DNA of 64,000 nucleotides from Adiantum capillus-veneris (Eukaryota; Streptophyta; Polypodiopsida; Polypodiales; Pteridaceae). Position numbers and translations under genes: made by a program. Positions within the stretch are counted from its first letter, which is position 1, and the number at the start of each line of letters is the position of its first letter. The stretch spans positions 140,914,211-140,978,210 of the forward strand of contig CM043966.1 of the NCBI GenBank assembly GCA_014529385.2, given 5' to 3'. Below, piece by piece: positions 10,293-20,718 of the stretch. The notes under the pieces are model-generated. The model was not told the origin of the DNA and ran no database searches. It worked only from the letters and a program-made list of their open reading frames with translations.

Positions 10293-13200
10293 ATGGCTGA
10301 CAACAACAACACAGATGTGTTCAAGATGTTTGCTGCTGAGGACAGGTTGGATGGGGACAACTATCCTATGTGGGCTTATATGATGCAACATGTTCTTGTG
10401 TTAAAAGGTGTCTGGAACATTGTGCAGGGCATTGATGTACGTCCTGGTTCTAAAGATGTAGGCGATGTTGAGGATGTTGCAGGTCTTGCTGTAAGGATTG
10501 CAGCTGTTAGAGTTGTTTTGCCTACGACAGAACAAGCTCGTTGGGATGTTAAGGATGCGCAGGCTCATGCATTGATTGCGTTGTCTGTGAAGCGCACCAT
10601 TATTCCTCACATCCGTTCAGCAAAATCTGCAAAACAGGCTTGGGATATTCTAGCAGGTCTTTATGCAAGCCGCAATGAGACTAAAATTGCTTTGCTGCGT
10701 AAAGAGCTAGAGTCGAAGATTATGCATGAGGAAGATGATATGGACACTTTCCTTGCTAGTGTCAAGGATATCAATGAGCAACTCATTTCTGCAGGTGAAG
10801 TCATTTCGGACAGTTCCCTTGTGCAGATTGTTCTTGATGCCTTACCAGATTCCTACCAGACTTTTGCTAGTACTTGGAGACTGATGACCCAAGGAAATCC
10901 TGAAGTTGTCAAGTTTGATGCATTATGCACATTGCTGTTGCAAGAGTCACTTTCTAGAAAAAACAGGACTAGGCAGCGTGCAGTTGAACAGGCTTTTATT
11001 GCTTCTCAAAGAAAGGGTGGTAACAGTAATGCAGCCACTTCTTATGGTTCTGCTGCGAGTGGCAAAAATTCTGTTACTAATGCTTCTACTGGCAGCACTT
11101 CGTCTGGCAATTCTGGTGATAAGGGCAAAAAGAAGATGCGTTGCCATTATTGTAAAGCCAATGATTACTTGATCAAGTCGTGTCCTAAGTTGAAGGCCAA
11201 AGAGGCTAAGAAGAAAGAGGGTGGTTCCACTGCAAATGCTGGTTCCACTACAAATGCAGCCATTGTTGAGTCTTCTGTGAAAGGAGATTGTGATGCTGAT
11301 GTTGATGCAGAATGGGCTTTTAGCGCAGAGTGCACTTACAATCCTGCTGTCCATGATGCATGCTTGTCAGTTGCTGCAGATTCACATGTGTGGTATTTCG
11401 ACAGTGGTGCTACAAAGCACATTACCTCACATCGTGAATTGTTTACCTCTCTCGAGTCTGTCCCTCATGGGAATTCAGTCACTTGTGCCAACAACGCCTC
11501 TTATCCAGTTCAGGGAGTTGAAAAGATTGTGCTCACTGCTGCTACTGGCAGTTCCTTCACACTTGTTGATGCACTTTATGTACCTGGGATCAAGAAGAAT
11601 CTCTTGTCTGTATCCGCACTTGCTAGACTTGGACTTGTAGTCAAATTTGTGGATGACAGATGTACAGTTCATGATCTCAGTTTTGGTGATGAAATTGTTG
11701 CATCTGTGCTTTTTTGCCGTGGGCTGTATAAGCTCACTTTGTATGACAAGTGTGGAAAAAATTTTGCAAATGCTGTTGCAGATTCAAGGGCTATTTCAGA
11801 TGGAAAACTTTGGCATGCACGTTTTGGTCATCTGAATTTTGCCAGTTTGCTGCGTTTGCAAAAATCTGATATGGTTGCTTCTTTGCCGCCTCTTGAAGCA
11901 CCTGTCAAACATGTTTGTGAAGGCTGTATTCTGGGTAAAATGCAGCGTTCTAAGTTTCCAAAGGATGGTTCAGTTAGGGCCACATGCAGGTTGCAGCTTG
12001 TGCATAGTGATGTTTGTGGGCCCATGCAAACTCCGTCCTTGGGCAATTACCTGTACTTCGTGACTTTCATTGATGATTACTCCAGGCATGCATGGGTATT
12101 TCCGCTTAAAGCGAAGTCCGAAGTTTTTATGTGCTTCAAACAATTTTTGGCTATGGTTGAAAATGTCTCAAAATGTACTATGGGCACCCTCCGTTACGAT
12201 CGAGGGGGGGAGTATATGTCTCATGAATTTAATGCATTTCTGGCTAGTCGTGGGATAAAACACCAATGTACAGTGCCTTATACACCTCAGCAAAATGGTG
12301 TTGCTGAGAGGAAAAACAGGTCACTAACGGAAATGGCACGATGTATGGTCAAAAGTCAAGCTTTACCGCATTCTTTTTGGCTTGAGGCCATCATGTGTAC
12401 CACTTATGTACTTAACAGGTGTCCTACGAAAGCTTTGCAGTCTATTACTCCATATGAAGCATGGCATGATAGAAAACCTTCTATTGAGCACATGCGTGTT
12501 TTTGGCTGTTTGGCATATCTTTTGGTGCCACAAGTGCAGGGCAGAAAATTGGATGATAAGGCTGTCAAATGTATTTTTGTTGGTTATAGTGCTGAAAGCA
12601 AAGGTTACAGGTTGTATCATCCGCAAACAAAACGTATTCTGGTTTCACGGGATGTAGTGTTTGTGGAAGACTCTGTTCAGCCCTTGCTGTCATGTACTAG
12701 AGACAGTAATGTAAGCTCACAGGACATTTATGACACTTTGTTGCCTCTTTTCAGTGGTGGAAATACGAATGTAAGTTCCAATGAGGCAAATGTACAGCCT
12801 ATGGGGGTTTCTGAAAATGTTTTAGAACAGCCTATTACTGATGCAGATGTACATGATGTACTTGGTGAGGAAAGGGCTGAAAATGAGCAGGCTAGAGGTA
12901 TGCCAAAATGGCTGGTGCACACTTTGCGTGACAGTAAATTGGATGCACCTTTATCTAGTCGTACTCGTTCAGGCTCTCGCCATGCATCTTATGCATCAGA
13001 TTGTTATGCTTTGGCTGTGTCTAGTTTACATGATGTTGAGGAGCCTCTGTCTTTTGATGAAGCACAAAATTCAAAAAATTGGATTGCTGCCATGAAATCA
13101 GAATATGATGCACTTATAGAGAATGACACATGGACTTTATGTGATTTGCCTCCTGGCAAAAAGGCCATTGGTACGAAGTGGGTTTACAAGTTGAAACGCA

Positions 13201-14726
13201 AGCCGGATGGTGAGATCGATCGCCATAAGGCTCGACTTGTTGCAAAGGGTTATGCACAACAAAAAGGCATAGATTATGAAGAGACTTTTGCTCCCACTTG
13301 TCGTATGACTACTGTGCGTTTTCTATGTGCATTGGCAGCTCATTTTGGTTGGGATGTACATCAATCAGACATTGTTACTGCTTTCTTGAATGGTGACATA
13401 TTTGAGGAAGTTTATGTAACGCAGCCTCGCGGTTTTGTCATAAAAGGACAAGAGGACAAAGTGTGCAAATGTAAGAAGGCTTTGTATGGTTTGAAGCAAT
13501 CTCCTCGTGCTTGGTATGAGAAAGCTGACACTCATTTGGTTAAACGAGGCTTTCGTAACAGTCCAACAGAAAGCACATTGTATGTAAAGCGTGAGGATGA
13601 TGTATTTCTCATTGTGGTTCTTTATGTTGATGATTTGTTGATCACTGGACCAAATGAGAGACATATTGCTGAATTTAAGGCTGATTTGAATGCTACTTTC
13701 AAGATGAAAGATTTGGGGATGTTGCATCATTACTTGGGTATACAGTTTAAGCAGTGTGATGGTGGTATTGCCTTGTGTCAGAAAAGTTACATAGAGACAT
13801 TGCTATGTAAGTTTGGACTTGAGGATTGCAAACCTATTGCCACTCCCATGGAAACAGGTTTGAAGTTGAGTCTACATGATGCTGGCGATTTTGCTGATGT
13901 CACTCTTTACCAAACTGCTGTTGGCTGCCTCATTTATGTATGCAACACGAGGCCAGATATTCAGTTTGCAGTCTCACAGGTCAGCAGATTTATGCATAGC
14001 CCAGGGTCTAAGCATTGGCATGCTGTCAAGAGGATTTTCCGCTATCTTAGTGGCACTTTACATCTTGGCTTGTTTTATCCCAAGGGGGGATCATTGCCGC
14101 CAGACTTACATGCTTTTTCGGACTCGGATTGGGCTGGTTGTTTTGACACGCGAGTGTCCACAAGTGGTTTTTGTTTCATGCTTGGCAGTTCATGTATATC
14201 ATGGTTGAGCAAGAAGCAACCTACTGTGGCCACTTCGAGTTGTGAGGCTGAGTACAGGGCAGTCTTCACAGCTACGGTTGAGTGTGTATGGCTCAGACGC
14301 CTTATGGCTGACTTGGGTGTTGGACAGGACACTGCCAACACTATCTACACTGACAGTCAGAGCGCATTGACAGTTGCGAGGAACCCAGTTTTTCATGCTC
14401 GCACAAAGCACATTGAGGTGCATTACCACTATGTCAGGGAGAGGCTCTCAGCAGGAGAGATCAGCTTGGCTTATGTGCCAACACAGGACAACCTTGCAGA
14501 TCTTTTCACAAAGGCATTGTCTCGTGAGAAGCTTGAAGCTTTCTGCAAAGCTTTGGGCTTACTCCCCTTTGTGGACGGATCCTGTCCTCAGGGCATGGCA
14601 CTTCCCTTTACTCATGTGCCAGCTCTCGTTCACCGCATCACTCCAGGGGGGATTTGTTACCATATACATGTGGTAGTGATGTGTGTGAACACACTAGGAC
14701 CGTCGGGGCATTTTTTTCCTCTTTAG
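10293..14726 (+). CDS. Copia gag-pol polyprotein, open throughout
   Basis: This 1477-residue polyprotein encodes the complete replication set. I chose the ATG at 10293 (context ACCATGG, protein start MADNNNTD) because copia gag homology begins there; an upstream ATG at 10233 adds 20 residues. Domains in order are gag with LDGDNYPMWAYMMQ near residue 15 and a zinc knuckle at about 284 (CHYCKANDYLIKSC). Protease follows, with WYFDSGATKHI near 370. Integrase has its HHCC zinc domain from about 508 and its D, D, E residues near 573, 636 and 672 (PQQNGVAERKN). Reverse transcriptase has YVDDLLITG near 1111. RNase H has DSDWAG near 1277 and TDSQSA near 1354. All catalytic residues are present. The knuckle carries Tyr where the zinc-binding His is expected. 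The stop falls inside the 3' LTR. Confidence 0.95.
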   Translation: MADNNNTDVFKMFAAEDRLDGDNYPMWAYMMQHVLVLKGVWNIVQGIDVRPGSKDVGDVEDVAGLAVRIAAVRVVLPTTEQARWDVKDAQAHALIALSVKRTIIPHIRSAKSAKQAWDILAGLYASRNETKIALLRKELESKIMHEEDDMDTFLASVKDINEQLISAGEVISDSSLVQIVLDALPDSYQTFASTWRLMTQGNPEVVKFDALCTLLLQESLSRKNRTRQRAVEQAFIASQRKGGNSNAATSYGSAASGKNSVTNASTGSTSSGNSGDKGKKKMRCHYCKANDYLIKSCPKLKAKEAKKKEGGSTANAGSTTNAAIVESSVKGDCDADVDAEWAFSAECTYNPAVHDACLSVAADSHVWYFDSGATKHITSHRELFTSLESVPHGNSVTCANNASYPVQGVEKIVLTAATGSSFTLVDALYVPGIKKNLLSVSALARLGLVVKFVDDRCTVHDLSFGDEIVASVLFCRGLYKLTLYDKCGKNFANAVADSRAISDGKLWHARFGHLNFASLLRLQKSDMVASLPPLEAPVKHVCEGCILGKMQRSKFPKDGSVRATCRLQLVHSDVCGPMQTPSLGNYLYFVTFIDDYSRHAWVFPLKAKSEVFMCFKQFLAMVENVSKCTMGTLRYDRGGEYMSHEFNAFLASRGIKHQCTVPYTPQQNGVAERKNRSLTEMARCMVKSQALPHSFWLEAIMCTTYVLNRCPTKALQSITPYEAWHDRKPSIEHMRVFGCLAYLLVPQVQGRKLDDKAVKCIFVGYSAESKGYRLYHPQTKRILVSRDVVFVEDSVQPLLSCTRDSNVSSQDIYDTLLPLFSGGNTNVSSNEANVQPMGVSENVLEQPITDADVHDVLGEERAENEQARGMPKWLVHTLRDSKLDAPLSSRTRSGSRHASYASDCYALAVSSLHDVEEPLSFDEAQNSKNWIAAMKSEYDALIENDTWTLCDLPPGKKAIGTKWVYKLKRKPDGEIDRHKARLVAKGYAQQKGIDYEETFAPTCRMTTVRFLCALAAHFGWDVHQSDIVTAFLNGDIFEEVYVTQPRGFVIKGQEDKVCKCKKALYGLKQSPRAWYEKADTHLVKRGFRNSPTESTLYVKREDDVFLIVVLYVDDLLITGPNERHIAEFKADLNATFKMKDLGMLHHYLGIQFKQCDGGIALCQKSYIETLLCKFGLEDCKPIATPMETGLKLSLHDAGDFADVTLYQTAVGCLIYVCNTRPDIQFAVSQVSRFMHSPGSKHWHAVKRIFRYLSGTLHLGLFYPKGGSLPPDLHAFSDSDWAGCFDTRVSTSGFCFMLGSSCISWLSKKQPTVATSSCEAEYRAVFTATVECVWLRRLMADLGVGQDTANTIYTDSQSALTVARNPVFHARTKHIEVHYHYVRERLSAGEISLAYVPTQDNLADLFTKALSREKLEAFCKALGLLPFVDGSCPQGMALPFTHVPALVHRITPGGICYHIHVVVMCVNTLGPSGHFFPL
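14643..14654 (+). other. Polypurine tract of the intact copia
   Basis: CCAGGGGGGATT ends directly against the 3' LTR start TGTTACC, as expected for an LTR element in plus orientation. Confidence 0.85.
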
Positions 14727-14881
14727 GAGGTTTTTTCCCCCGTGCATTGTATATACGCCCATCACTCTAGGGGTATCCATCTTTCCATTGCACACTAAGT
14801 AACACACTCTCTATTGTGTGCCTTGAGCTTCCTTCGTCTTCTCCAAGCTGTGTGTGTTTCTCTGCAACCCTAATTCCAACA
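14655..14881 (+). repeat. LTR (3' LTR of the intact copia)
   Basis: 227-bp partner of 9771-9997. The gag-pol stop codon (14724-14726) lies within it. The target copy CTTCC follows at 14882. Confidence 0.96.
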
Positions 14882-15164
14882 CTTCCTTCTTTGGCTTGGG
14901 TTATTTCTCTTGTGCAGTGGTAGCCTCTTTTTCTGGCTCTGTTACTTGATATTTCTCTTTCTCTTCCTGGTCCGCCTCTTGTGGAGGTTTTGTTTCTTTG
15001 TTGGATTCAGATTCATTGGTTTTCTTTGGCTCCGCTTCTTCATTGGTGTATTTGCCCACAAGTGATGGTGGTGGGCTTGGCATGGGGTGCTCTTGCTGTT
15101 TGGAAGGCGGTGAGGTTGGTCTGGGAGATCCGTAGCTTTGTTATTGGGCTTCTGCTCTAGCCGT
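14882..15164 (-). pseudogene. Second coding region of the RT-less element, middle part
   Basis: A short piece of the extra reading frame is stranded between the two nested elements. The minus-strand frame has a Pro/Ser/Gln-rich start (SPRPTSPPSKQQEHP) that passes into a very acidic, Lys/Glu-rich tail (TNEEAEPKKTNESES, QEADQEEKEKYQVTEP). It is low complexity and probably disordered. With the CCGT duplication removed, its frame continues directly from the 20719-21960 part, which shows the two are one ancestral frame. One in-frame TAA lies near 15140. Confidence 0.7.
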
Positions 15165-16376
15165 TGATGGAGCAAAAGATGTTGTGCACACACTCACACA
15201 CCCAGACAACTCAACACAACACGAGGAATTTAGTTGAATTACTCAACTCACTCACTACCACTTAAAGCTCCCTAAAAACTCTACCCACAAGCTCAATTCA
15301 AACACCAAACGCCTCGACCTACAAGCCCTTGCCTGCCCGCAGACACTACAAGGTGAGTCGAGCTGATCAACACTTGAAATCACGCTTGATGGTGACCAAA
15401 ATATACAAGAAAAACCATCAAAAAACAAAAAACTTCAGCCACAAAAGGCCACTCTCAAACCATTGCAAAATCTTCCACAAACTCCACTCTGTTGGACTCT
15501 TTGGAGTAGCGCCAACCCTAATGCCACCGATACAGGTTCACATAGTCTTCCCTCAATTCCTTGCACACACACATCAATGGAAACCTCAGAACTCCCATAG
15601 ACTCTCCCAAGTGCAAAATTGAAGAGAGAAAGCTCTCATTCACTCCTCCACACAGTCGAAAACAGGATGCGAACACAACAGGACTGCACTAGACCACCTG
15701 TAGGAACCCTGCTTCCTCCCACACACAGAGGGGTGCAAGTGTTGATATTTTTCTTCAAAAGTCCTCCCTCATCCTGGACCATCACGACACCATGAGTGAT
15801 GTGGAAATTTGAAGCCATTTCACACCTTTTTTGACCATTTTTTGACCTTTTTTGGCCCAGTTTAGGCCAGTTTTGACCCTTGGCGGGTATTTTTCGTAGG
15901 AAAAACCCCAAACGGATTCCAAAATTTCCAAAATTTTTCACGCTTGATCCTCGATACCCAAAGCACATTTCCAGATCTCCACATTCCATTTTTGACCACT
16001 TCTAGGGCGATGCACGTATCACCGCAGATCAGGCGTCGCAAATAGACAATTACCGCATGTGTCAAACTTCTCGAGCGGGATAAGAGTAGCCACACTTGTC
16101 GCTTGAATTATTTACATTCTAGAAAGCTCAAACACATTCTCTAGAGCCAAAATAATCCACCTAAAACCATATCCAAGGCCCCGATACCCTATACGGGCAT
16201 GTACATGTGTCGGACTGCTAGCGCGCGAACCTGACTATTCACAATGTGTACACGTTGCATGTTTTTTCGAACTTGAAACCACTTTGCAAAGCTCCCAAAT
16301 TCATGTATCTACATCTTTTTGAACATATGACCATGCATATAAATGCTACTTTGTACATGCGAAAAGTGATTTATCA
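15165..16376 (-). repeat. Short LTR (3' LTR) of the gag-only gypsy
   Basis: Bases 15165-15400 match 18454-18690, and 16255-16376 match 20600-20718. The middle does not align with the middle of the other LTR. Instead, about 15770-16110 matches, in reverse, 54910-55210 of the Tat-like LTR. The terminal TGATAAATC (minus strand) is shared by both copies. Confidence 0.82.
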
Positions 16377-17377
16377 TCATTGCCCAACCCCTAGTTGAGC
16401 ATTTATGCTCAACACTTGCATCAAACTGTGACAAAAAAAACCTATGGAAATGATTGCAAACTTCCTCCAGGATCATAGGGAAACTTACACATCCGCATAG
16501 AACCAACTACATGCTCAAGCAGGCTACCCCTATATATGAAAGAAAAAAACATCCGTTTTCTTGCCAAATGCCATTGTCCACTTGGATCCCAAGCACGATA
16601 TAAATCACATCGAAGGTTGCTACATGCCATGTTACACCAGAAGCTATCACAATCATTCAGAACCATAGATACCTCAAAATGCATCTCATAACTAGATCTT
16701 ATTCGATTGACAACCATAAATTGCACATCAGCTGCTCTTCATTTCTTATGGCTAAGAGATCAGCATCACTCCAAGCATTAACAAATCCACTCCGAAATTG
16801 AAAACCCTCTCCAAAAATGCTATCACTAGTAGATTCTTCTTCTTCACATAAGACATTTTCCACTTGAAAAGCTGAAACATGCATACAAAGCCACATAGCA
16901 CCTTATAATCAAGTCTTCATCATGCCAACTAGCCCCAAGACTCGCTAACTGCCAATTAGGATCTTCACAGATAAAGGGATATGTCCTAAACATACATTGA
17001 AGTTTGTGAAATGCATCCATCAAATCATCATGCAAGCAAAAGGTCACTTTAACCTCCTTGTCTACCCATCCTCAAGAAGTGTATACTTAACAACCGTAGG
17101 TCGCATATTCTCACGGAAATCCCTTGGAGATGGCACTAGCATCAAATCCTTGCACACATAGAACTCATCCATATAATCTTCATGACCCAATGTCTTTGCA
17201 TCACACCCACTATAGGGTATAGGGTTGCCCAACCCCTAGCTCTGGTAAAGCACATGGACCCAAGGTCACATCAACCATCATAGCATCATTATCTCCTACG
17301 TAATCTTTTCTTGATGTGGAAACTCCTTGACCATAGCCCATCATCTCATCATTAATGCAAGAATCCATGCCATGTTG
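16377..17377 (-). other. Interior of the gag-only gypsy, downstream of gag
   Basis: About 1 kb lies between the gag stop and the 3' LTR. The segment next to the LTR reads ACTAGGGGTTGGGCAATGA on the minus strand, an acceptable polypurine tract. Short open frames occur (for example 16844-17047, minus), but none shows protease, polymerase or integrase motifs. I see no recognisable gene. Confidence 0.5.
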
Positions 17378-18371
17378 CTACAAAGCTGCTTCCCAAAAGA
17401 TACGCTGCTCTTTGTGCAAGGCTACCATATCCTTCAATGGATCTAGTGACTCTATGTCATCATCACATACATCATCGCACGAACTCTCACAAACATCAGA
17501 TGTGTCACCATCATAGGTTGCCTCATCCTTGTCAATTTTAGTTTCATCATCTTCACTTTCCGTGCTAGTGCTCAAACTTTCACATTTGTCTACTGTGTCC
17601 TTGCCATTTTGCACCATTGGCATGTGTATGCTCTCCAAAATTGCTTCACATATTTCATTTGCATCGACTTTGCGCATATGGGAATCCACACCTGTATCCA
17701 AGCTATTATCCTTGCTAGCATGAGCACCTGCAACTGTGAGTTTATGCACATAAAGGTCATCTAAATCCATACCACGTATTGAAAAAGGGAACTTCATGCA
17801 TGTGGCAACGCATAGATTTCTTTCTTTTTGCAGTGCTATCTTCAATGCTTCACGCATGGAATTCGGCTCTCTCTCTTGCACTTTTCACTTTAAGGATTGG
17901 TCGTAACAAACTCATGAATACCTGTATTCTTTGGCTATTTGTAAATGCGGAATAAAATTCCTCTTTAGACATGGCTTCCACATGCAATAGAGCATCTTTC
18001 CACACTCTCCAAGCATCATCAAATCTTGACCAAAAATCTGCAATAGACTCGTGCTCTTGCATAAACAAACTAGTGACCTGTTTCCATGCATCTTGGTGAG
18101 AAATCACCTTTTTAAACCGCTTCAAAAAGCATATCTTAAAGCTGTCCCAATTCACTTTGTCATCCTGTGACAATCTCTCAAACCATTCTCTTGCATTACC
18201 TCTGACCACCAGATTGATACCTGCAAGCTTTTGCGCCTCACTTGGAACTGCACGGCATAAACATGTCAAGTCGAACTCATATGATGCAAGCCAATCGTCT
18301 GCATCCTCAAAACATGTGAAAATTGATGGTTGGAATGGCACCACCATCATAAAACTGCCTTCAACATCCAA
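17378..18371 (-). pseudogene. Gypsy-type gag (Retrotrans_gag) with one frameshift
   Basis: This is a capsid protein of the Retrotrans_gag type. It begins MDVEGSFMMVV at 18371. The capsid core reads CFEDADDWLASYEFD, then GNAREWFERLSQDDKVNWDS with FLKRFKK, then QHESIADFWSRFDDA in slightly varied form. This is the W-x-x-L and F-x-x-F pattern of gypsy capsids. Near 17870 a GAGAGAGAG run has slipped, shifting the frame; the second half (17881-17378) continues with REALKIALQKERN and an acidic, Ser-rich tail (STESEDDETKIDKDEAT). There is no CCHC knuckle and no protease. The total is about 330 codons. Confidence 0.85.
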
Positions 18372-18430
18372 AATTTGTGTACATCACTGCTCAAAATCCA
18401 AATTCTGGGTGCACAACCGGCAATTTTCGC

Positions 18431-18448
18431 TCCCTAGCAGGAACGCCA
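18431..18448 (-). other. Primer-like site of the gag-only gypsy
   Basis: On the minus strand TGGCGTTCCTGCTAGGGA begins five bases inside the 5' LTR. The TGGCG start suits a tRNA CCA end, but I cannot name the tRNA. Confidence 0.55.
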
Positions 18449-18453
18449 AAGAA

Positions 18454-20718
18454 TGACGGAGCAAAAGATATCGTGCGCACACTCACACACCCAGAAAACT
18501 CAACACAACACGAGGCATTTACTTGAATTCCTCACCTCACTCACTAACACTCAAAATCTCCCTAAAAACTCTACCCACAAGCTCAATTCAAACTCCAAAC
18601 GCCTCGACCTACAAGCCCTTGCTTGCCCGCAGACACTACAAGGTGAGTCGAGGTGATGAACACTTGAAATCACACTTGATGGTGACCTAAACCCTATCCC
18701 CTAGCAAACACACATCCAGATACACAATCTGCAAACAACTAGTTCCCTTGTACACACCCAACCATCCCAGACTATATGCACTCGATCACAAAGCATACAA
18801 TGATAGGTTCTACCTTCGAACCTTCAAAGCACTATATTCTGCATCTCAAAAGTGGTTGACACATACTCTTGTCCGATCTCTCACGTATGCAACACCCACA
18901 AATATGTAACCCTATATCCACCAACACCCATAGCCTTGCACAATCCCTTATACATAACACACTCGCACACAAACCAATGACATGTACTACAAACGGGAGG
19001 GATGCACTCAAATGCTATACACATAGAGACCAATCATAATTTTGATACACTTGGTTTCATCTCGAGAATGTACAATGATGAACTGGCGTAGACACTGTAC
19101 TCCTTGAGCGTAGGATCCGACGAGTCTTGCTCCCAGCTTGCTCACAGTTCCCCACTATCACACCTCGTGGCCCTTTTACTACCTCCATGCCATCGTCTTT
19201 GACCTCCCCTTTATCTCTGCTCACGGGCTCCCTGATGTCCAGAGCTCCTACGAGCCCGCCCTTTTGGTGGCCTTCGTGACCTTCCCTTTGATACTACTGG
19301 CGGCCACCTCAGCACCTCGTCCGTAGCTCTTGGCGGCCTCTCCACTATAGCCAGCCCCTTTCAGCCTCCTCGACCTGTTTCTCCCCTTACTCTCGGCCCT
19401 TGGCTCCTCTTGCAATGGCGCCCACCTCCTCTTGATGACGCTGCCCTGCAGCTCCTCCCTTCATGAGTTTCAACTGCAACGCCCCTGTGTCATGCACTAG
19501 CCCGTCCCCTCAAGCCCTCACTGGCGAGGCCTCTCCTCAACTCCTGGCGTTGCAGCCACGCGAACCCCGGCTCTTACTGGCCGTCCCTTCTTGGCCCTCT
19601 CACTGAATATGGCCGCCCTCAACTGCAACTCCCCGCTTCATGCAGTCGGCCACCACCCTTCACCTCCTTGCAGCCGGCCAATAGCGACCTTGCTATTGGT
19701 CGCTTCTCTTCCCCCCTTTTTACCCGATAGCCCCTGGCGGCTCTATTTTTGCAGCCTCCCCGGTCCTCCTCTGCATGCAACTGGCCACCCCTTTGTATCC
19801 CTCTCGTCCTCATGCACACCCATGTGGCGGCTTCTCCTCATCCTGTTCACCGGCCTTCCAAAACTGGCCCGCCACCCTCTGCCTTCAAACGGCACGCCTT
19901 CTTACACCTTCCCTGGCGGACAACTGCTGTCCCTCCTCCTTCTGGCAACCTCTCATGCAGCTTCCCAGTTGCGCCCTTTCCCCATGCAAGCCTCCAAGTG
20001 GCGGAACTGCCTCCTGCACGCGCTGCTCGTCGACTGCAGACCAACAAGCGGGTTTTTTTTACTCTTTTAATACCTCAAAGCTATGCTTTTTTAAGCCTTG
20101 CTTGGCGACAGGTCCCACGCCATCAAGTCGTGACGCTCATTGGTTGTTGAAAAGCCGTCCTTCAACTTCTCCTCCTGCACACCCTTCAAAGCTTGAGCTC
20201 CACCCTCTCCTAAAAAATGTGCTTAGCTTCCTGCCGCATTGCCAATGATCAGAAGCAAGCCCGAGGATCGCTTTTCGTGCCGCCGACCTCATGATCATAA
20301 ACTGTTAACCATCCATCTTCAAGCATCATCACAACTCGGACCTTGTCCAAGCAGTGCAAGCACTCAACATACACAGCATGGTACTATCCCGTGCAAGAGA
20401 CTTTAAGAGACCCAAGTGGCTAAGCTTGAAGACCCCCGTTGGTCTCCTAAAATCCACATTTGACATACACATCATGACAGTGCCAGCCATATCTTGCATC
20501 AGATAGCCACTGAAACACTTTGGCATCTACTTGGAAACTGCCATGCCTCGACTTCCTGCACTTCCATAGGTCGACACAGTTTGGTTGTACCAACGTTGCA
20601 TCTTTTTTCGAACTTGAAACCACTTTGCAAAGCTCCCAAATGCATGTATCTACATCTTTTTTGAACATATGACCATGCATATAAATGCTATTTTGTACAT
20701 GCCAAAAGTGATTTATCA
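18454..20718 (-). repeat. Long LTR (5' LTR) of the gag-only gypsy
   Basis: A 2265-bp LTR, close in length to the 2240-bp LTR at 54635-56874. It has a strikingly GC-rich, C-rich centre (about 19100-20250) that creates long but meaningless Pro/Ser/Leu-rich open frames on the plus strand. The short partner LTR lacks this centre. Confidence 0.82.

Larger units (their letters stand above)
9771..14881 (+). mobile_element. Full-length, apparently intact Ty1/copia retrotransposon
   Basis: This 5111-bp element has 227-bp LTRs (9771-9997 and 14655-14881), an initiator-Met primer site, one uninterrupted gag-pol frame and a polypurine tract. A perfect 5-bp target duplication, CTTCC, flanks it (9766-9770 and 14882-14886). 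The LTRs differ at about 4 of 227 positions by eye, so it is the youngest dated insertion in the window. It lies inside the second coding region of the RT-less element, in the opposite orientation. Confidence 0.97.
15165..20718 (-). mobile_element. Gag-only gypsy-type LTR retrotransposon with unequal LTRs
   Basis: This 5554-bp element starts TGATGGAGC and ends TTTATCA on the plus strand. A 4-bp duplication, CCGT, flanks it (15161-15164 and 20719-20722). The LTRs share their two ends but differ in length: 1212 bp at 15165-16376 and 2265 bp at 18454-20718. A primer-like site lies at 18431-18448. The interior encodes a gypsy-type gag and nothing I can recognise as protease, reverse transcriptase or integrase. 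It inserted into the second coding region of the RT-less element in the same orientation. The LTR ends resemble those of the Tat-like element at 54635. Confidence 0.85.

Noticed and set aside
19591-20248. Long Pro/Ser/Leu-rich frames, up to 159 codons, on the plus strand
   Set aside because: They fall in the C-rich core of a minus-strand LTR; three frames are open at once because of base composition.
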